From NCBI RefSeq assembly GCF_039535475.1, contig NZ_BAAAXG010000014.1:1-44345 (forward strand): a DNA stretch of 44,345 bases, read 5' to 3'. Under the pieces are notes generated by a model. The model made no database searches. It saw nothing but the letters and a program-made list of their open reading frames with translations, and had not been told where the DNA came from. This stretch comes from Streptomyces showdoensis (GTDB taxonomy: Bacteria > Actinomycetota > Actinomycetes > Streptomycetales > Streptomycetaceae). This document shows, piece by piece, positions 23,086 to 31,259 of the stretch (position 1 is the first letter of the stretch; the number at the start of each line of letters is the position of its first letter). The position numbers and the translations under genes were made by a program.

Positions 23086-23910
23086 TCAGCGCCGCTCGGC
23101 CAGCACCGCTTCCAGGCGTGCGAGGTGCCGGGCGTCGGCGTCCCTGCGGGCGGCGGCGAAGCGCCGGTCGACGACGAGCACGGGGAGCAGCCACAGCGCG
23201 CCCCAGAGGCTGAACGAGTCCACGGCCCCGGTCTCGACGAGGACCCGGTTGGTGACGAAGCAGAGCACCACGGAGACCGCCCAGGCGGCGGAGCGGTAGC
23301 GGCCGAGGAGCCGTACGGGCGCGTTCCAGGGACCGGACAGGGCCTCCAGGGTCGCGGTGCGGACGGCGGCCGCGCGGTCGACGGGATCCGCCTGCCCGGC
23401 GGCCGGAGCCCCCTCGGGGCCACCGCGCCGCAGGTCCTCGGCGAGCAGCCGGGCCTGCGCCTCCGTGTCCCGCGCGGCGACGGTCCTGACGGCCGCCTGC
23501 ATGCGGATGTCGTCCCAGTAGCCGCGCCGTGCCCACCGCTCGGCCGCGGCGAGCTGTCCGGCCTCGGCGGACTCCGGGGCCAGCTCCTTCAGCCGCTGGG
23601 AGAGCCGGACGGCCCGTGCGGCGCGTCCGGGGTGCTCGAAGGAGTCGGCGCGCAGGCAGAGTTCTGCGTACCCGGCGAGGAGCCCGAGGTGGTCGGCGTC
23701 GAGCGCGAGGCCGGCCCGGAACGCCTCCTCCGCGCGGTCGTCGTGGTCGTCGTCGTCCTCGACGGCGTGTCCGAGCGCCAGCCAGCAGTACAGGTCGGCC
23801 TGTGGGCCGAGTTCATCGAGTCCTTCCTGCGCCGCTCGCCGCACGGCCGCGTTCCCTCCGGCGTGGAACAGCTGCTCGCAGCGGTCCTCGTAGGTCTCCA
23901 CGGTGGTCAT
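23086..23910 (-). CDS. TPR-like protein with C-terminal membrane helices, function unknown
   Basis: A 274-residue protein. Residues 5-140 are helical and repeat-like (EDRCEQLFHAGGNAAVRRAAQEGLDELG, AEEAFRAGLALDADHLGLLAGYAELCLRA), consistent with tetratricopeptide-type packing. Two hydrophobic helices follow (AAWAVSVVLCFVTNRVLVETG and FSLWGALWLLPVLVVD, about 210-245), then an Arg/Ala-rich cytoplasmic tail. AGAGGGG lies 5 bases before the ATG. I do not recognise a specific family. It may be a membrane-tethered scaffold; no enzyme motif is visible. It is divergent from the chitosanase across a 319-base gap. Confidence 0.72.
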   Translation of the reverse strand: MTTVETYEDRCEQLFHAGGNAAVRRAAQEGLDELGPQADLYCWLALGHAVEDDDDHDDRAEEAFRAGLALDADHLGLLAGYAELCLRADSFEHPGRAARAVRLSQRLKELAPESAEAGQLAAAERWARRGYWDDIRMQAAVRTVAARDTEAQARLLAEDLRRGGPEGAPAAGQADPVDRAAAVRTATLEALSGPWNAPVRLLGRYRSAAWAVSVVLCFVTNRVLVETGAVDSFSLWGALWLLPVLVVDRRFAAARRDADARHLARLEAVLAERR

Positions 23911-24136
23911 GTCTGCCCCTCTTCCTGTCGCCCCCCCTGGGGCCGGGCAAGTGTGCGGTGCACGGTTTTCCCAGGTCAAGCGTCCGGCCGTGAGGACTCC
24001 CAGAGGACTCCGAAGCGCCGGCCGCCCGCGTCTGACCCGGGGTGGGTCCGGATACCCGCGGGTCGCCTCCAACTCCCTTTCCCGTTCGCCCTCTTGCGCC
24101 CCCGGAGGTCGCCCCCTACTCTCGCCTCACCGAAAG

Positions 24137-24153
24137 TTAGGAACCTTTCCTAT
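24137..24153. promoter_or_regulatory. Palindromic operator candidate upstream of chitosanase
   Basis: TTAGGAA (24137-24143), CCT, TTCCTAT (24147-24153) forms a near-perfect palindrome, 6 of 7 positions, 77 bases before the chitosanase ATG. In Streptomyces and Kitasatospora, chitosanase genes are repressed by the ROK-family regulator CsnR through an operator of this general form. The match is from memory and the assignment is inferred. Confidence 0.5.
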
Positions 24154-24170
24154 CAGTCTTCGGCCCGACG

Positions 24171-24206
24171 GACCGTCCGAAAGACCGTCCGAAAGACCGT
24201 CCGAAA
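24171..24206. repeat. 12-bp tandem repeat in the chitosanase leader
   Basis: Three exact copies of GACCGTCCGAAA run head to tail (24171-24182, 24183-24194, 24195-24206), ending 23 bases before the start codon. The rest of the gap 23911-24229, apart from the operator palindrome, shows nothing recognisable. Confidence 0.85.
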
Positions 24207-24229
24207 GATCGCCTGGAAGATGGAGTGAC

Positions 24230-25453
24230 ATGCCCCCCACGATCAACGCACTCCGGCGCCGTCGCATGGCCGCGCTCGTCGCCGCCGCGGCCACCGGTGT
24301 CCTGCTCCCCGCGGTGTCCGGCCTCACGTCCGCCACCGCCGCCGCCGGCAACCTCGCCCAGGGCCGCCCGGTCACCACCTCGTCCGCCGAGAGCAGCTCG
24401 CTCGGCGGCGCCAAGGCCGTCGACGGTTCCGCCTCCACCCGCTGGGCCAGCGCCGAAGGCGTGGACAACCAGTGGATACGGGTCGACCTCGGCCCGTCGA
24501 CCGCGGTGAAGCGCGTCGTCCTCAAGTGGGAGGCCGCCTACGCCAAGGCGTACCGCGTCGAGCTGTCCGACGACGGTTCCACCTGGCGCCAGATCTACGC
24601 CACGACCTCCGGCGACGGCGGCACCGACGATCTCACCGTCAACGGCACCGGCCGCTACCTGCGGGTCTTCGGCACCCAGCGGGCCACGACGTACGGCTAC
24701 TCGCTCTGGGAGGTCGAGGCCTACGGCACCGGCACCACCCCGCCGACCAACGGCACCAACCTCGACGACCCCCGCAAGAAGGAGGTCGCCATGAAGCTGG
24801 TCTCCTCCTTCGAGAACTCCTCCCTCGACTGGCGGGCCCAGTTCGCCTACATCGAGGACATCGACGACGGGCGCGGCTACACCGCCGGCATCATCGGCTT
24901 CTGCTCCGGCACCGGCGACATGCTCGACCTGGTCGAGCGCTACACGGCCAAGAAGCCCTCGAACCCGCTCGCCCCCTACCTCAACGCGCTGCGCGCCGTG
25001 AACGGGACCGACTCCCACCAGGGCCTGGACCCGGGCTTCCCGAACGCCTGGCGCCAGGCCGCCCAGGACTCCGTGTTCCAGCAGACCCAGGAGGAGGAGC
25101 GCGACCGCGTCTACTTCAACCCCGCGGTCTCCCAGGCCAAGCAGGACGGCCTGCGCGCGCTCGGCCAGTTCGCCTACTACGACTCCGCCGTGATGCACGG
25201 CGAGGACGGCTTCCGCAGCATCCGCTCGGTCGCCCTCTCCCGCGCCCTCCCGCCCTCCAAGGGCGGTGACGAGAAGGCGTACCTGAAGGCCTTCCTCGAC
25301 GCCCGCGAGGAGGAGATGCGCAAGGAGGAGGCGCACAGCGACACCACCCGGGTCAGCACGGCCCAGCGCCGCTTCCTCAACGAGGGCAACCTCGACCTCA
25401 ACACCCCGCTGTACTGGAGCGTCTACGGCGAGGCCTTCTCCCTCACCAGCTGA
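24230..25453 (+). CDS. Secreted GH46 chitosanase with N-terminal discoidin/CBM32 domain
   Basis: A 407-residue exported endo-acting enzyme that cuts beta-1,4 bonds in chitosan. The signal peptide covers residues 1-38. Residues 40-166 are an F5/8-type (CBM32-like) sugar-binding domain (NLAQGRPVTTSSAESSSLGG, STRWASAEGVDNQWIRVDLG, YSLWEVEAYG). After a short TGTTPPTNGT linker the GH46 domain starts near 179. FENSSLDWRAQFAYIEDIDDGRGYT holds the catalytic pair, E195 and D213, equivalent to E22 and D40 of the well-known Streptomyces N174 enzyme. IIGFCSGTGDMLDLVERY is also conserved. Most secreted GH46 enzymes of this genus lack the CBM32 module. Regulation is probably through the palindrome upstream. 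Confidence 0.93.
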   Translation: MPPTINALRRRRMAALVAAAATGVLLPAVSGLTSATAAAGNLAQGRPVTTSSAESSSLGGAKAVDGSASTRWASAEGVDNQWIRVDLGPSTAVKRVVLKWEAAYAKAYRVELSDDGSTWRQIYATTSGDGGTDDLTVNGTGRYLRVFGTQRATTYGYSLWEVEAYGTGTTPPTNGTNLDDPRKKEVAMKLVSSFENSSLDWRAQFAYIEDIDDGRGYTAGIIGFCSGTGDMLDLVERYTAKKPSNPLAPYLNALRAVNGTDSHQGLDPGFPNAWRQAAQDSVFQQTQEEERDRVYFNPAVSQAKQDGLRALGQFAYYDSAVMHGEDGFRSIRSVALSRALPPSKGGDEKAYLKAFLDAREEEMRKEEAHSDTTRVSTAQRRFLNEGNLDLNTPLYWSVYGEAFSLTS

Positions 25454-25527
25454 TCCCTCCACGGGCGTACGGGGCGGCGCGCGCGAGCCGCCCCGCACGG
25501 CCCCAGGGCGCAGCCGCGGTCTCCCGC

Positions 25528-25893
25528 CAGGCCGCGGCCCGGGTCACCCGCCAGGCCGCGGCCCGGGTCACCCGCCAGGCCGCGGCCCGGGTCACCCGCC
25601 AGGCCGCGGCCCGGGTCACCCGCCAGGCCGCGGCCCGGGTCACCCGGCAGGCCGCAGCCACGGCCCCGATCACCCGCCAGGCCGCGGCCCGGGTCACCCG
25701 GCAGGCCGCAGCCACGGCCCCGATCACCCGCCAGGCCGCGGCCCGGGTCACCCGGCAGGCCGCAGCCACGGCCCCGATCACCCGCCAGGCCGCGGCCCGG
25801 GTCACCCGGCAGGCCGCAGCCACGGCCCCGATCACCCGCCAGGCCGCGGCCCGGGTCACCCGGCAGGCCGCAGCCACGGCCCCGATCACCGAC
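25528..25893. repeat. GC-rich minisatellite with nested 24-bp and 54-bp units
   Basis: Four 24-bp units (CAGGCCGCGGCCCGGGTCAC plus CCGC) start at 25528, 25552, 25576 and 25600. Five 54-bp units follow at 25624, 25678, 25732, 25786 and 25840, each being the 24-bp unit plus a 30-bp variant CAGGCCGCAGCCACGGCCCC with GATCACCCGC. The array fills most of the 464-base gap between the chitosanase and the GNAT. Each unit contains the palindrome CCGCGG and CCCGGG. One minus-strand frame is open across it but has no start or codon character, so I do not call a gene. Confidence 0.93.
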
Positions 25894-25917
25894 CGGGCCG
25901 CGTCGCCGCGGCCCCGG

Positions 25918-26472
25918 TCACAGCCCCCGGTGGGCCCGCCACTCCGGTGCCAGTACCGCCCAGACCTGCTTGTCGTGCCGCGTCCCGTCGTACGCCCAGG
26001 TCTCGCGCGCCACGCCCTCCAGGGTCATCCCGAGCCGCTTCGCCACCGCCGCGCTGCGCTCGTTGTCGGCCCGGCAGTGCCATTCGGCGCGGTGCGCGCC
26101 TCGCTCGACGAGCGCGTAGTCCAGCAGGATGCCGCAGGCCCGCGTGATCAGGCCCTTGCCCTCCGCCGCGGGCTCCAGCCAGCAGCCGACCTCGCAGGAC
26201 TCCGCCGCCGCGGAGAAGTCCGTGAACATCACGCCGCCGACCAGCGTGCCGTCGAGCCATATGCCGAAGAGGCGCGCGCCGTCCGCGGCCTGGCGCTCGG
26301 CGTAGCGGCGGAGCGTGCCCCGCGCGGCCTCGACGCCGGTCGTGACGAAGGCCGCGCCGACCCACGGCCGGATGTGCTCGCGCGCCCGGTCCATGTGGGC
26401 GGCGAACTCCTCGGCGTGCCGGAGCTCCAGCGGACGGAGCGTGGCGCCGTCCCGCAGCGGGAGGGAGAACAT
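25918..26472 (-). CDS. GNAT N-acetyltransferase (RimJ/RimL-like)
   Basis: A 184-residue acyltransferase. It has LRDGATLRPLELRHAEEFAAHMDRAREHIRPWV, the sheet segment LFGIWLDGTLVGGVMF, the acetyl-CoA loop EVGCWLEPAAEGKGLITRACGILLDYALVE and ADNERSAAVAKRLGMTLEGVARETW. This pattern is that of ribosomal-protein-serine/alanine acetyltransferase-like enzymes; the true acceptor is unknown. ATG at 26472 is preceded by GGGGT. It is divergent from a TetR gene with a shared palindrome, so it may be in the TetR regulon. Confidence 0.85.
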   Translation of the reverse strand: MFSLPLRDGATLRPLELRHAEEFAAHMDRAREHIRPWVGAAFVTTGVEAARGTLRRYAERQAADGARLFGIWLDGTLVGGVMFTDFSAAAESCEVGCWLEPAAEGKGLITRACGILLDYALVERGAHRAEWHCRADNERSAAVAKRLGMTLEGVARETWAYDGTRHDKQVWAVLAPEWRAHRGL

Positions 26473-26498
26473 GGTGACCCCATTCACACAACAAGCGT

Positions 26499-26515
26499 TA
26501 CGGTTATGTACCGTA
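26499..26515. promoter_or_regulatory. TetR operator candidate between GNAT and TetR
   Basis: TACGGT (26499-26504), TATGT, ACCGTA (26510-26515) is a perfect palindrome with 6-base arms, 5 bases before the TetR ATG and 27 bases before the GNAT ATG. It could let the regulator control both directions. The local AT content is high for this genome. Confidence 0.6.
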
Positions 26516-26520
26516 GCAGC

Positions 26521-27138
26521 ATGGCACGTACCAAGGGCGACCACGAAGCCCGCCGCCGCGACGTCTCGGAAGCGGTCTGGCGGGTCCTCGCCGCGCATGG
26601 CTTCGACGGCCTGACCCTGCGCGCCGTCGCCACCGAGCTCGGCGCCACCACCGGCCTGCTCACCCACTACTTCCCGGCCAAGCGCGACCTGGTGGCGCAC
26701 GCCCTCGAGCTCCTCGAACAGCGCACCGACGCCCGCCCCCGGCGCACCCCGGGCCAGGGCCTGGCCGCCCTGCGGAGCGTCCTGCTCGACATCCTTCCGC
26801 TGACCCCCGACGCCACCGCGAGCAACCGGATCTGGGTCTCCTCCTGGGACACCGCCCTCGCCGACCCGGCCCTCACCGAGGACTACGCGGGGAAGTACGG
26901 CCGCAGCCGCGACCGGCTGGCCGAACGCGTCGCCGCCGCCCAGGCCCTCGGCGAACTGCCCCCCGGCGACCCGGCGGGCATCGCCGCCGGCGCCCAGTCC
27001 TTCGTCCTCGGCCTCGTCGTACAGGCACTCTTCGCCCCCGCGGAGTTCACGCCCGAGCGGCAGATCCAGCTGCTCGACACCTACCTGGCCGGCCTCGCCG
27101 CACCCCGCGGCACGACCCCGGCCGCGCCCCTCCCGTAA
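26521..27138 (+). CDS. TetR-family transcriptional regulator
   Basis: A 205-residue repressor. The N-terminal HTH is RRRDVSEAVWRVLAAHGFDGLTLRAVATELGATTGLLTHYFPAKRDLVAHALELL (about 11-67). The GATTGLLTHYFPAKRDL part is typical of BetI-like members, with a matching C-terminal domain (GQGLAALRSVLLDILPL, then SFVLGLVVQALFAPAEFTPERQIQLLDTYLAGL). It should bind DNA as a dimer and release on binding a small ligand. The palindrome directly before its start implies autoregulation. Which neighbour it serves besides itself is uncertain; the divergent GNAT is the best candidate. Confidence 0.9.
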   Translation: MARTKGDHEARRRDVSEAVWRVLAAHGFDGLTLRAVATELGATTGLLTHYFPAKRDLVAHALELLEQRTDARPRRTPGQGLAALRSVLLDILPLTPDATASNRIWVSSWDTALADPALTEDYAGKYGRSRDRLAERVAAAQALGELPPGDPAGIAAGAQSFVLGLVVQALFAPAEFTPERQIQLLDTYLAGLAAPRGTTPAAPLP

Positions 27139-27187
27139 GGACGCCGGTACGGGAGGAGTCCGGCTCCGAGCACGTCCCGCCGGGCGC

Positions 27188-28585
27188 TCAGCGCCCGCCC
27201 GCCGGCCTCGAGAAGGCCGTGGCCAGCACCTTGGCCGCCACGGCCGGATGGAACAGCACGGCGGGCGACGCCGTCATGTTGACCACCCGCACGAAACGCG
27301 ACCACACGGCCGCGTCCTTCACCGCCACCCGGAACAGCCGGCCGTTGTACCAGTGCGCGAAGCGCGCGCCCGCCGGCTGCCGCCGCGGATTCCACATCAG
27401 GTCCGAGTTGGTCGACAGCGTCCACGGGGTGAGCACCAGCCGCCCGACCCGCCGCTGGAACTCCCGGGCCGCCCCGTCGAGCGCCCGCCCCGCCGCCCGC
27501 CGCCGCGCGAGCATCCCGCCCAGCAGGTCGGCCTCCATCGCCGCCACCGTGAGCCCCTGCCCGTACACCGGGTTGAAGACGCACACCGCGTCCCCCACCG
27601 CGAGGAGCCGGTCGGGCCAGTCCTTCACCAGGTGGTACGGCCGCCAGCGGTTGTCGACATTGGTGTAGCGGTACGTGGGTTCCTGCACGCTGCGCCGCTT
27701 GAGCCGATCCGCCAGATGCGGGTTGTCCAGGGTGCGGGCGAACTCCAGGTACCCGGCGTCGTCCGTCGGCGGCTGCTGCTGGAAGCCGAACAGCGAGCAC
27801 GTCCACCGGCCGCCCTCCACGGCCAGCAGCACCCCGGCGCGCGCGACCTGCGGCGCGAACAGCATCTGGTAGGCGACGAAGTAGTCCGGGTGCCCCTCCT
27901 CGGGCCGGTCGAAGTTCATCGAGGTGTACGTGACCTTCGCCTTCACCGTGCGCATCTCGGGCACCGTCACGCCCAGGTCGCCCAGCCACGTCTCCAGGGA
28001 ACTGGACCGGCCCGAGGCGTCGACGACCAGATCGGCCGCCAGCTCGGCCCCCGCTCCCGCCAGCTCGGCCCCCGCTCCCGTGCCCCTGCCCGCTTCCTCG
28101 CCGTCGATCCGGCGGTACGCCACCCCGCTCACCCGGCCGCGCCCGTCGCGCAGCAGACCCGTGCACGAGGTCCCGGACATCAGCGTGACCTGCGGCAGCG
28201 CGAGCACCCTGCGCCGCAGCCGCCGCTCGAGACCGTCGCGGGTGAAGGTCTGGATCTCGACGCCCGTGCGGGTGCGCGGCGCGGTGCCGGCCGGCAGCAG
28301 GAAGTCGATGCCCTCCCCGTAGTCGAAGACCGGCGCCCCGGCCTCGCCCAGCTCCTCGCGCAGCCCGGGGAACAGTTTCTCCAGGACCTCGCCGCCCTTG
28401 GCCAGCATCGCGTGCGCGTGATGGCCCTGCGGCGCCCCCGGGTGGCTGCCGGTGTCCGCGTCGACCCGGTCCCGTTCGAGCACGACGACCTCGTCGAAGA
28501 AGTCGGCCAGGACCCGCGCGGTCACGAGCCCCGCGTAGCTCCCGCCGACGACCGCCGCCCTGCCCCACCGCTGATGCTTCGTCAT
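27188..28585 (-). CDS. FAD-dependent oxidoreductase (epoxidase/monooxygenase-like)
   Basis: A 465-residue flavoprotein. AAVVGGSYAGLVTARVLADFFDEVVVLERD (9-38) is the FAD Rossmann motif. QGHHAHAMLAKGGEVLEKLFPGL, GLERRLRRRVLALPQVTLMSG and LVVDASGRSSSLETWL follow, and the second FAD motif is LLAVGDAVCVFNPVYGQGLTVAAMEADLLG. The family includes polyether-type epoxidases (LasC/MonCI-like) and geranylgeranyl-reductase-like enzymes; here the substrate is unknown and no polyketide cluster is nearby. ATG at 28585 is used; an ATG at 28597 is in frame and neither has a clear ribosome binding site. Confidence 0.85.
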   Translation of the reverse strand: MTKHQRWGRAAVVGGSYAGLVTARVLADFFDEVVVLERDRVDADTGSHPGAPQGHHAHAMLAKGGEVLEKLFPGLREELGEAGAPVFDYGEGIDFLLPAGTAPRTRTGVEIQTFTRDGLERRLRRRVLALPQVTLMSGTSCTGLLRDGRGRVSGVAYRRIDGEEAGRGTGAGAELAGAGAELAADLVVDASGRSSSLETWLGDLGVTVPEMRTVKAKVTYTSMNFDRPEEGHPDYFVAYQMLFAPQVARAGVLLAVEGGRWTCSLFGFQQQPPTDDAGYLEFARTLDNPHLADRLKRRSVQEPTYRYTNVDNRWRPYHLVKDWPDRLLAVGDAVCVFNPVYGQGLTVAAMEADLLGGMLARRRAAGRALDGAAREFQRRVGRLVLTPWTLSTNSDLMWNPRRQPAGARFAHWYNGRLFRVAVKDAAVWSRFVRVVNMTASPAVLFHPAVAAKVLATAFSRPAGGR

Positions 28586-28742
28586 GCGGACCAGCATGCT
28601 CAGGGCGGCCCGCCGGCCTCTACGGCACACAGCCGACGCCGACCGGCGTGAAGGATCACACCGGGCGCACGCTCCCCGCACGCGTGCCGGGACCGACGCG
28701 CCGTGCGCTCCCCTCGGACCGGCGCGGCCCGGACCTCCGCCC

Positions 28743-30995
28743 TCAGACCACCGTCACCCGGGCCAGTGCCCAGGAGGTGTGGTCGAACGACGTGCGGTTG
28801 TCGGCGTCCTCCACGACCAGGCGCAGCACCCGCACCCCGCGGACGTCCACGTCGACCGGGACGGGTCCGGTCGCGGCCGTCAGCGTCGGCGTGGTCAGCA
28901 GCAGCCGGTCGTCGCCGTACACCTTCGCCCGGGTCGCGCCGAGCGTGCTCTGCCTCGCCGAGAAGTCGTCGATGCCGACGAGGGCGGTGAACCGGTCCCC
29001 GGCGCCGCCGAGGTGGTAGGCGAGCTCGCTGTACGCGTGCGTGCCGAGGCCCTTGGCGTACGGGGTGCCGCCGAAGGCGATCGGCGTGCCGTCCCCGGCC
29101 GCGTTCCTGCCGTTGGAGCTGTCGCGCTCGACCGGACCCCAGCCGTTGACCGCGGAGATCCAGGGCAGGTCGGAGAGGTACGCGTCGGCCGTCGGCGGGG
29201 GCGGCGGAGTCGGTACGGTCCCGTCGGCGGCGTACCGCACCGGCCCGCCGGGCGCGAGCGCGTCGCCCTCGGCGGTGAGCGTCCAGGCGGTCGCGGGGGC
29301 CGTCCCGGCGGGCGGGGTGACCTGCCAGGCGGCGGTGAGCCGGGCGCCCGCGGCCAGCTGGGCGGCGGTGGTCGCCGAGGTGGGCGTCACGGTCCAGCCG
29401 ACGGGCGCGCGCAGCGTCAGCGCCGCCGTGCTCCACGGCCGGGCCGAACCGTTGGCGAGCGTGGCGGAGACGGCGAAGGGCCGTCCGGGAACGGCCATTC
29501 CGGGAAGGGCGAGCGTGGTGCCGAACGCCCTGCGGGGGTAGCCGTCCCGCCAGGAGGAGCGCATCAGGGCGACCAGCTCGTCCGCCTTGGACGGCTGGGA
29601 CCCGGACAGGTCCTTCGTCTCGCCGGGGTCCACGGCCAGGTCGTAGAGCTCGACCTGCCACTGCGCGTCGGGCAGCGTGTGGTCGCGGACGGGGGCGAAG
29701 CGGACGGCCTTGTAGTTCTCCTTGCGCAGGCCCTCGGCCAGCCATGTGGCGCGCTGCGTGTCCTGCGCGTTGGCGCGGCTGGTGACGCCGCTCTCGTCGC
29801 GGAACCAGTAGAGGTGGTCGTGGCGGGCGGGCGCGGCGCCGCCCGTGAGCAGCGTGGCGACCGACAGGCCGTCGACGTCGGAGGGCGCGGGCGCCCCGGC
29901 GAGGTCGGCGAGGGTGGGCAGCAGGTCGGTGAGCGAGGTGGGGCGGTCGCTCGTGCCGGGCCGCACCCGCCCCGGGCCCCAGGCGATGAGCGGGACGCGG
30001 ACGCCGCCCTCGTAGAGGTTGCGCTTGTAGCCGCGCAGCGGCCCGTTGGCGTCGAACAGGTCGGGGTTGACGCCGCCCTCCTCGTGGGGCCCGTTGTCAC
30101 TGGTGACCAGCAGGACCGTGTCGCCGTCGAGGCCGAGGGCGCGCAGCCGGTCGACGACGTCGCCGACGAGGGTGTCGAAGAGGGTCACCTGAGCGGCGTG
30201 GCCCTTGTTGGCGGCGCTCCAGCCCGTCCCGGCGTACTCGCCGGTGTCGGGTACGTCGCTGGGGGCGTGGGGGACGGTCGGGGTGAGCAGCAGCAGGAAG
30301 GGTTCGGCCGCGTGCCGGTCGAGGAAGTCGAGGGCGCGCTGCCGGATCAGGTCGGGCGCGTACACCGCGCGGGCGCCGCCCGCGTTGGCAGGGATCGGCT
30401 CCTTGGCGCCGTTGTGCCACAGATACGCGGGGTAGTACTGGTGGGCGTGCCCGTGGTCGATGTAGCCGTAGAACTCCTCGAAGCCCCGGGCGTTGGGGTG
30501 GCTGGCCTGACCGGCGGCCTCCGGCCCGAAGCCCCACTTCCCGATGACGCCGGTGCGATAGCCGCGGGCCCGCAGCAGCTGGGCGAACGTGGTGTCGGCG
30601 GCGGTCAGCGCCCCCTGCGCGCCCGAGGGGTTGGCGCGCACGGTGGCGTGCCCGGTGTGCAGGCCGGTGAGCAGCGAGCAGCGGGACGGCGCGCAGACGG
30701 CCGCCGTGGAGTACGAGTCGGTGAACCGCAGTCCCTCCGCGGCCAGCCGGTCGATCCGGGGCGTGCGGATCAGCCGCTGCCCGTACGCGCCGAGCTCGCC
30801 GTAGCCCAGGTCGTCGGCGAGCACCACGACCAGGTTCGGCGGCCGGTCCGGGCCGCCGGCGGCACCTGCCGCCCCAGCGGACCCCGGTCCGGGGGAGTCG
30901 GCCGTGGCGGCGGCGGGGGAGAGGGCCGGGGGCAGGCCGCTCAGCCCGGCCGTGGCGGCGGCCGACCCGGCGAGGAAAAGGCGGCGACTGGGCAT
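28743..30995 (-). CDS. Tat-exported arylsulfatase-type sulfatase with NEW3 and NPCBM regions
   Basis: A 750-residue secreted hydrolase of sulfate esters. The Tat signal is MPSRRLFLAGSAAATAGLSG. The sulfatase domain begins PPNLVVVLADDLGYGELGAYG, with metal-binding D61 and D62. C101 in CAPSRCSLLTG is the Cys that is converted to formylglycine. GVIGKWGFG, HAHQYYPAYLW and VTSDNGPHEEGGVN carry further active-site residues. From about residue 500 a NEW3-type beta domain follows. An NPCBM region at about 620-750 (YLSDLPWISAVNGWGPVERD, YAKGLGTHAYSELAYHLGG) suggests binding to a sugar polymer. AAGGAG is 9 bases before the ATG. The natural substrate, perhaps a sulfated glycan, is inferred. Confidence 0.92.
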   Translation of the reverse strand: MPSRRLFLAGSAAATAGLSGLPPALSPAAATADSPGPGSAGAAGAAGGPDRPPNLVVVLADDLGYGELGAYGQRLIRTPRIDRLAAEGLRFTDSYSTAAVCAPSRCSLLTGLHTGHATVRANPSGAQGALTAADTTFAQLLRARGYRTGVIGKWGFGPEAAGQASHPNARGFEEFYGYIDHGHAHQYYPAYLWHNGAKEPIPANAGGARAVYAPDLIRQRALDFLDRHAAEPFLLLLTPTVPHAPSDVPDTGEYAGTGWSAANKGHAAQVTLFDTLVGDVVDRLRALGLDGDTVLLVTSDNGPHEEGGVNPDLFDANGPLRGYKRNLYEGGVRVPLIAWGPGRVRPGTSDRPTSLTDLLPTLADLAGAPAPSDVDGLSVATLLTGGAAPARHDHLYWFRDESGVTSRANAQDTQRATWLAEGLRKENYKAVRFAPVRDHTLPDAQWQVELYDLAVDPGETKDLSGSQPSKADELVALMRSSWRDGYPRRAFGTTLALPGMAVPGRPFAVSATLANGSARPWSTAALTLRAPVGWTVTPTSATTAAQLAAGARLTAAWQVTPPAGTAPATAWTLTAEGDALAPGGPVRYAADGTVPTPPPPPTADAYLSDLPWISAVNGWGPVERDSSNGRNAAGDGTPIAFGGTPYAKGLGTHAYSELAYHLGGAGDRFTALVGIDDFSARQSTLGATRAKVYGDDRLLLTTPTLTAATGPVPVDVDVRGVRVLRLVVEDADNRTSFDHTSWALARVTVV

Positions 30996-31032
30996 GCGGC
31001 GACTCCTTGGGGGGAAGGCTGGGGCGGGCCTG

Positions 31033-31069
31033 CCCCGTACGCGGCCCCGGCGGGCCCGCCCGTACGGGG
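31033..31069. promoter_or_regulatory. Inverted repeat in the sulfatase upstream region
   Basis: CCCCGTACG (31033-31041) and CGTACGGGG (31061-31069) are perfect 9-base arms with a GC-rich centre, 38 bases upstream of the sulfatase start. It could be an operator or a leader hairpin. The rest of the 264-base gap to 31259 shows nothing clear. Confidence 0.35.
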
Positions 31070-31259
31070 TAGCGCCGATCATGGGACGCGGCCGCCCGTC
31101 GATCCATGCACGGGGCATGAAGATCGTGTGTCACCGGACCCCGCCCCGGGGCCGGCCGCGGACGCTCCTGCGGACCCCCTCGGAATCGGCCGACCGGACG
31201 ACCTCGGCTCCGGATGTCGGGCCCCGGATGTGAACCTCCGCCCCCTTCGGGGTAAAACC

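Noticed and set aside
25443..25889. A 148-codon minus-strand open frame made of repeated RVTRAAAW / RVIGAVAAAC units
   Set aside because: It is the minisatellite read in a stop-free frame; no ribosome binding site, no codon bias beyond the repeat, and it runs into the chitosanase end.
25528..25893. CRISPR-like array
   Set aside because: The units are directly contiguous with no unique spacers, and there is no cas gene; it is a tandem minisatellite.
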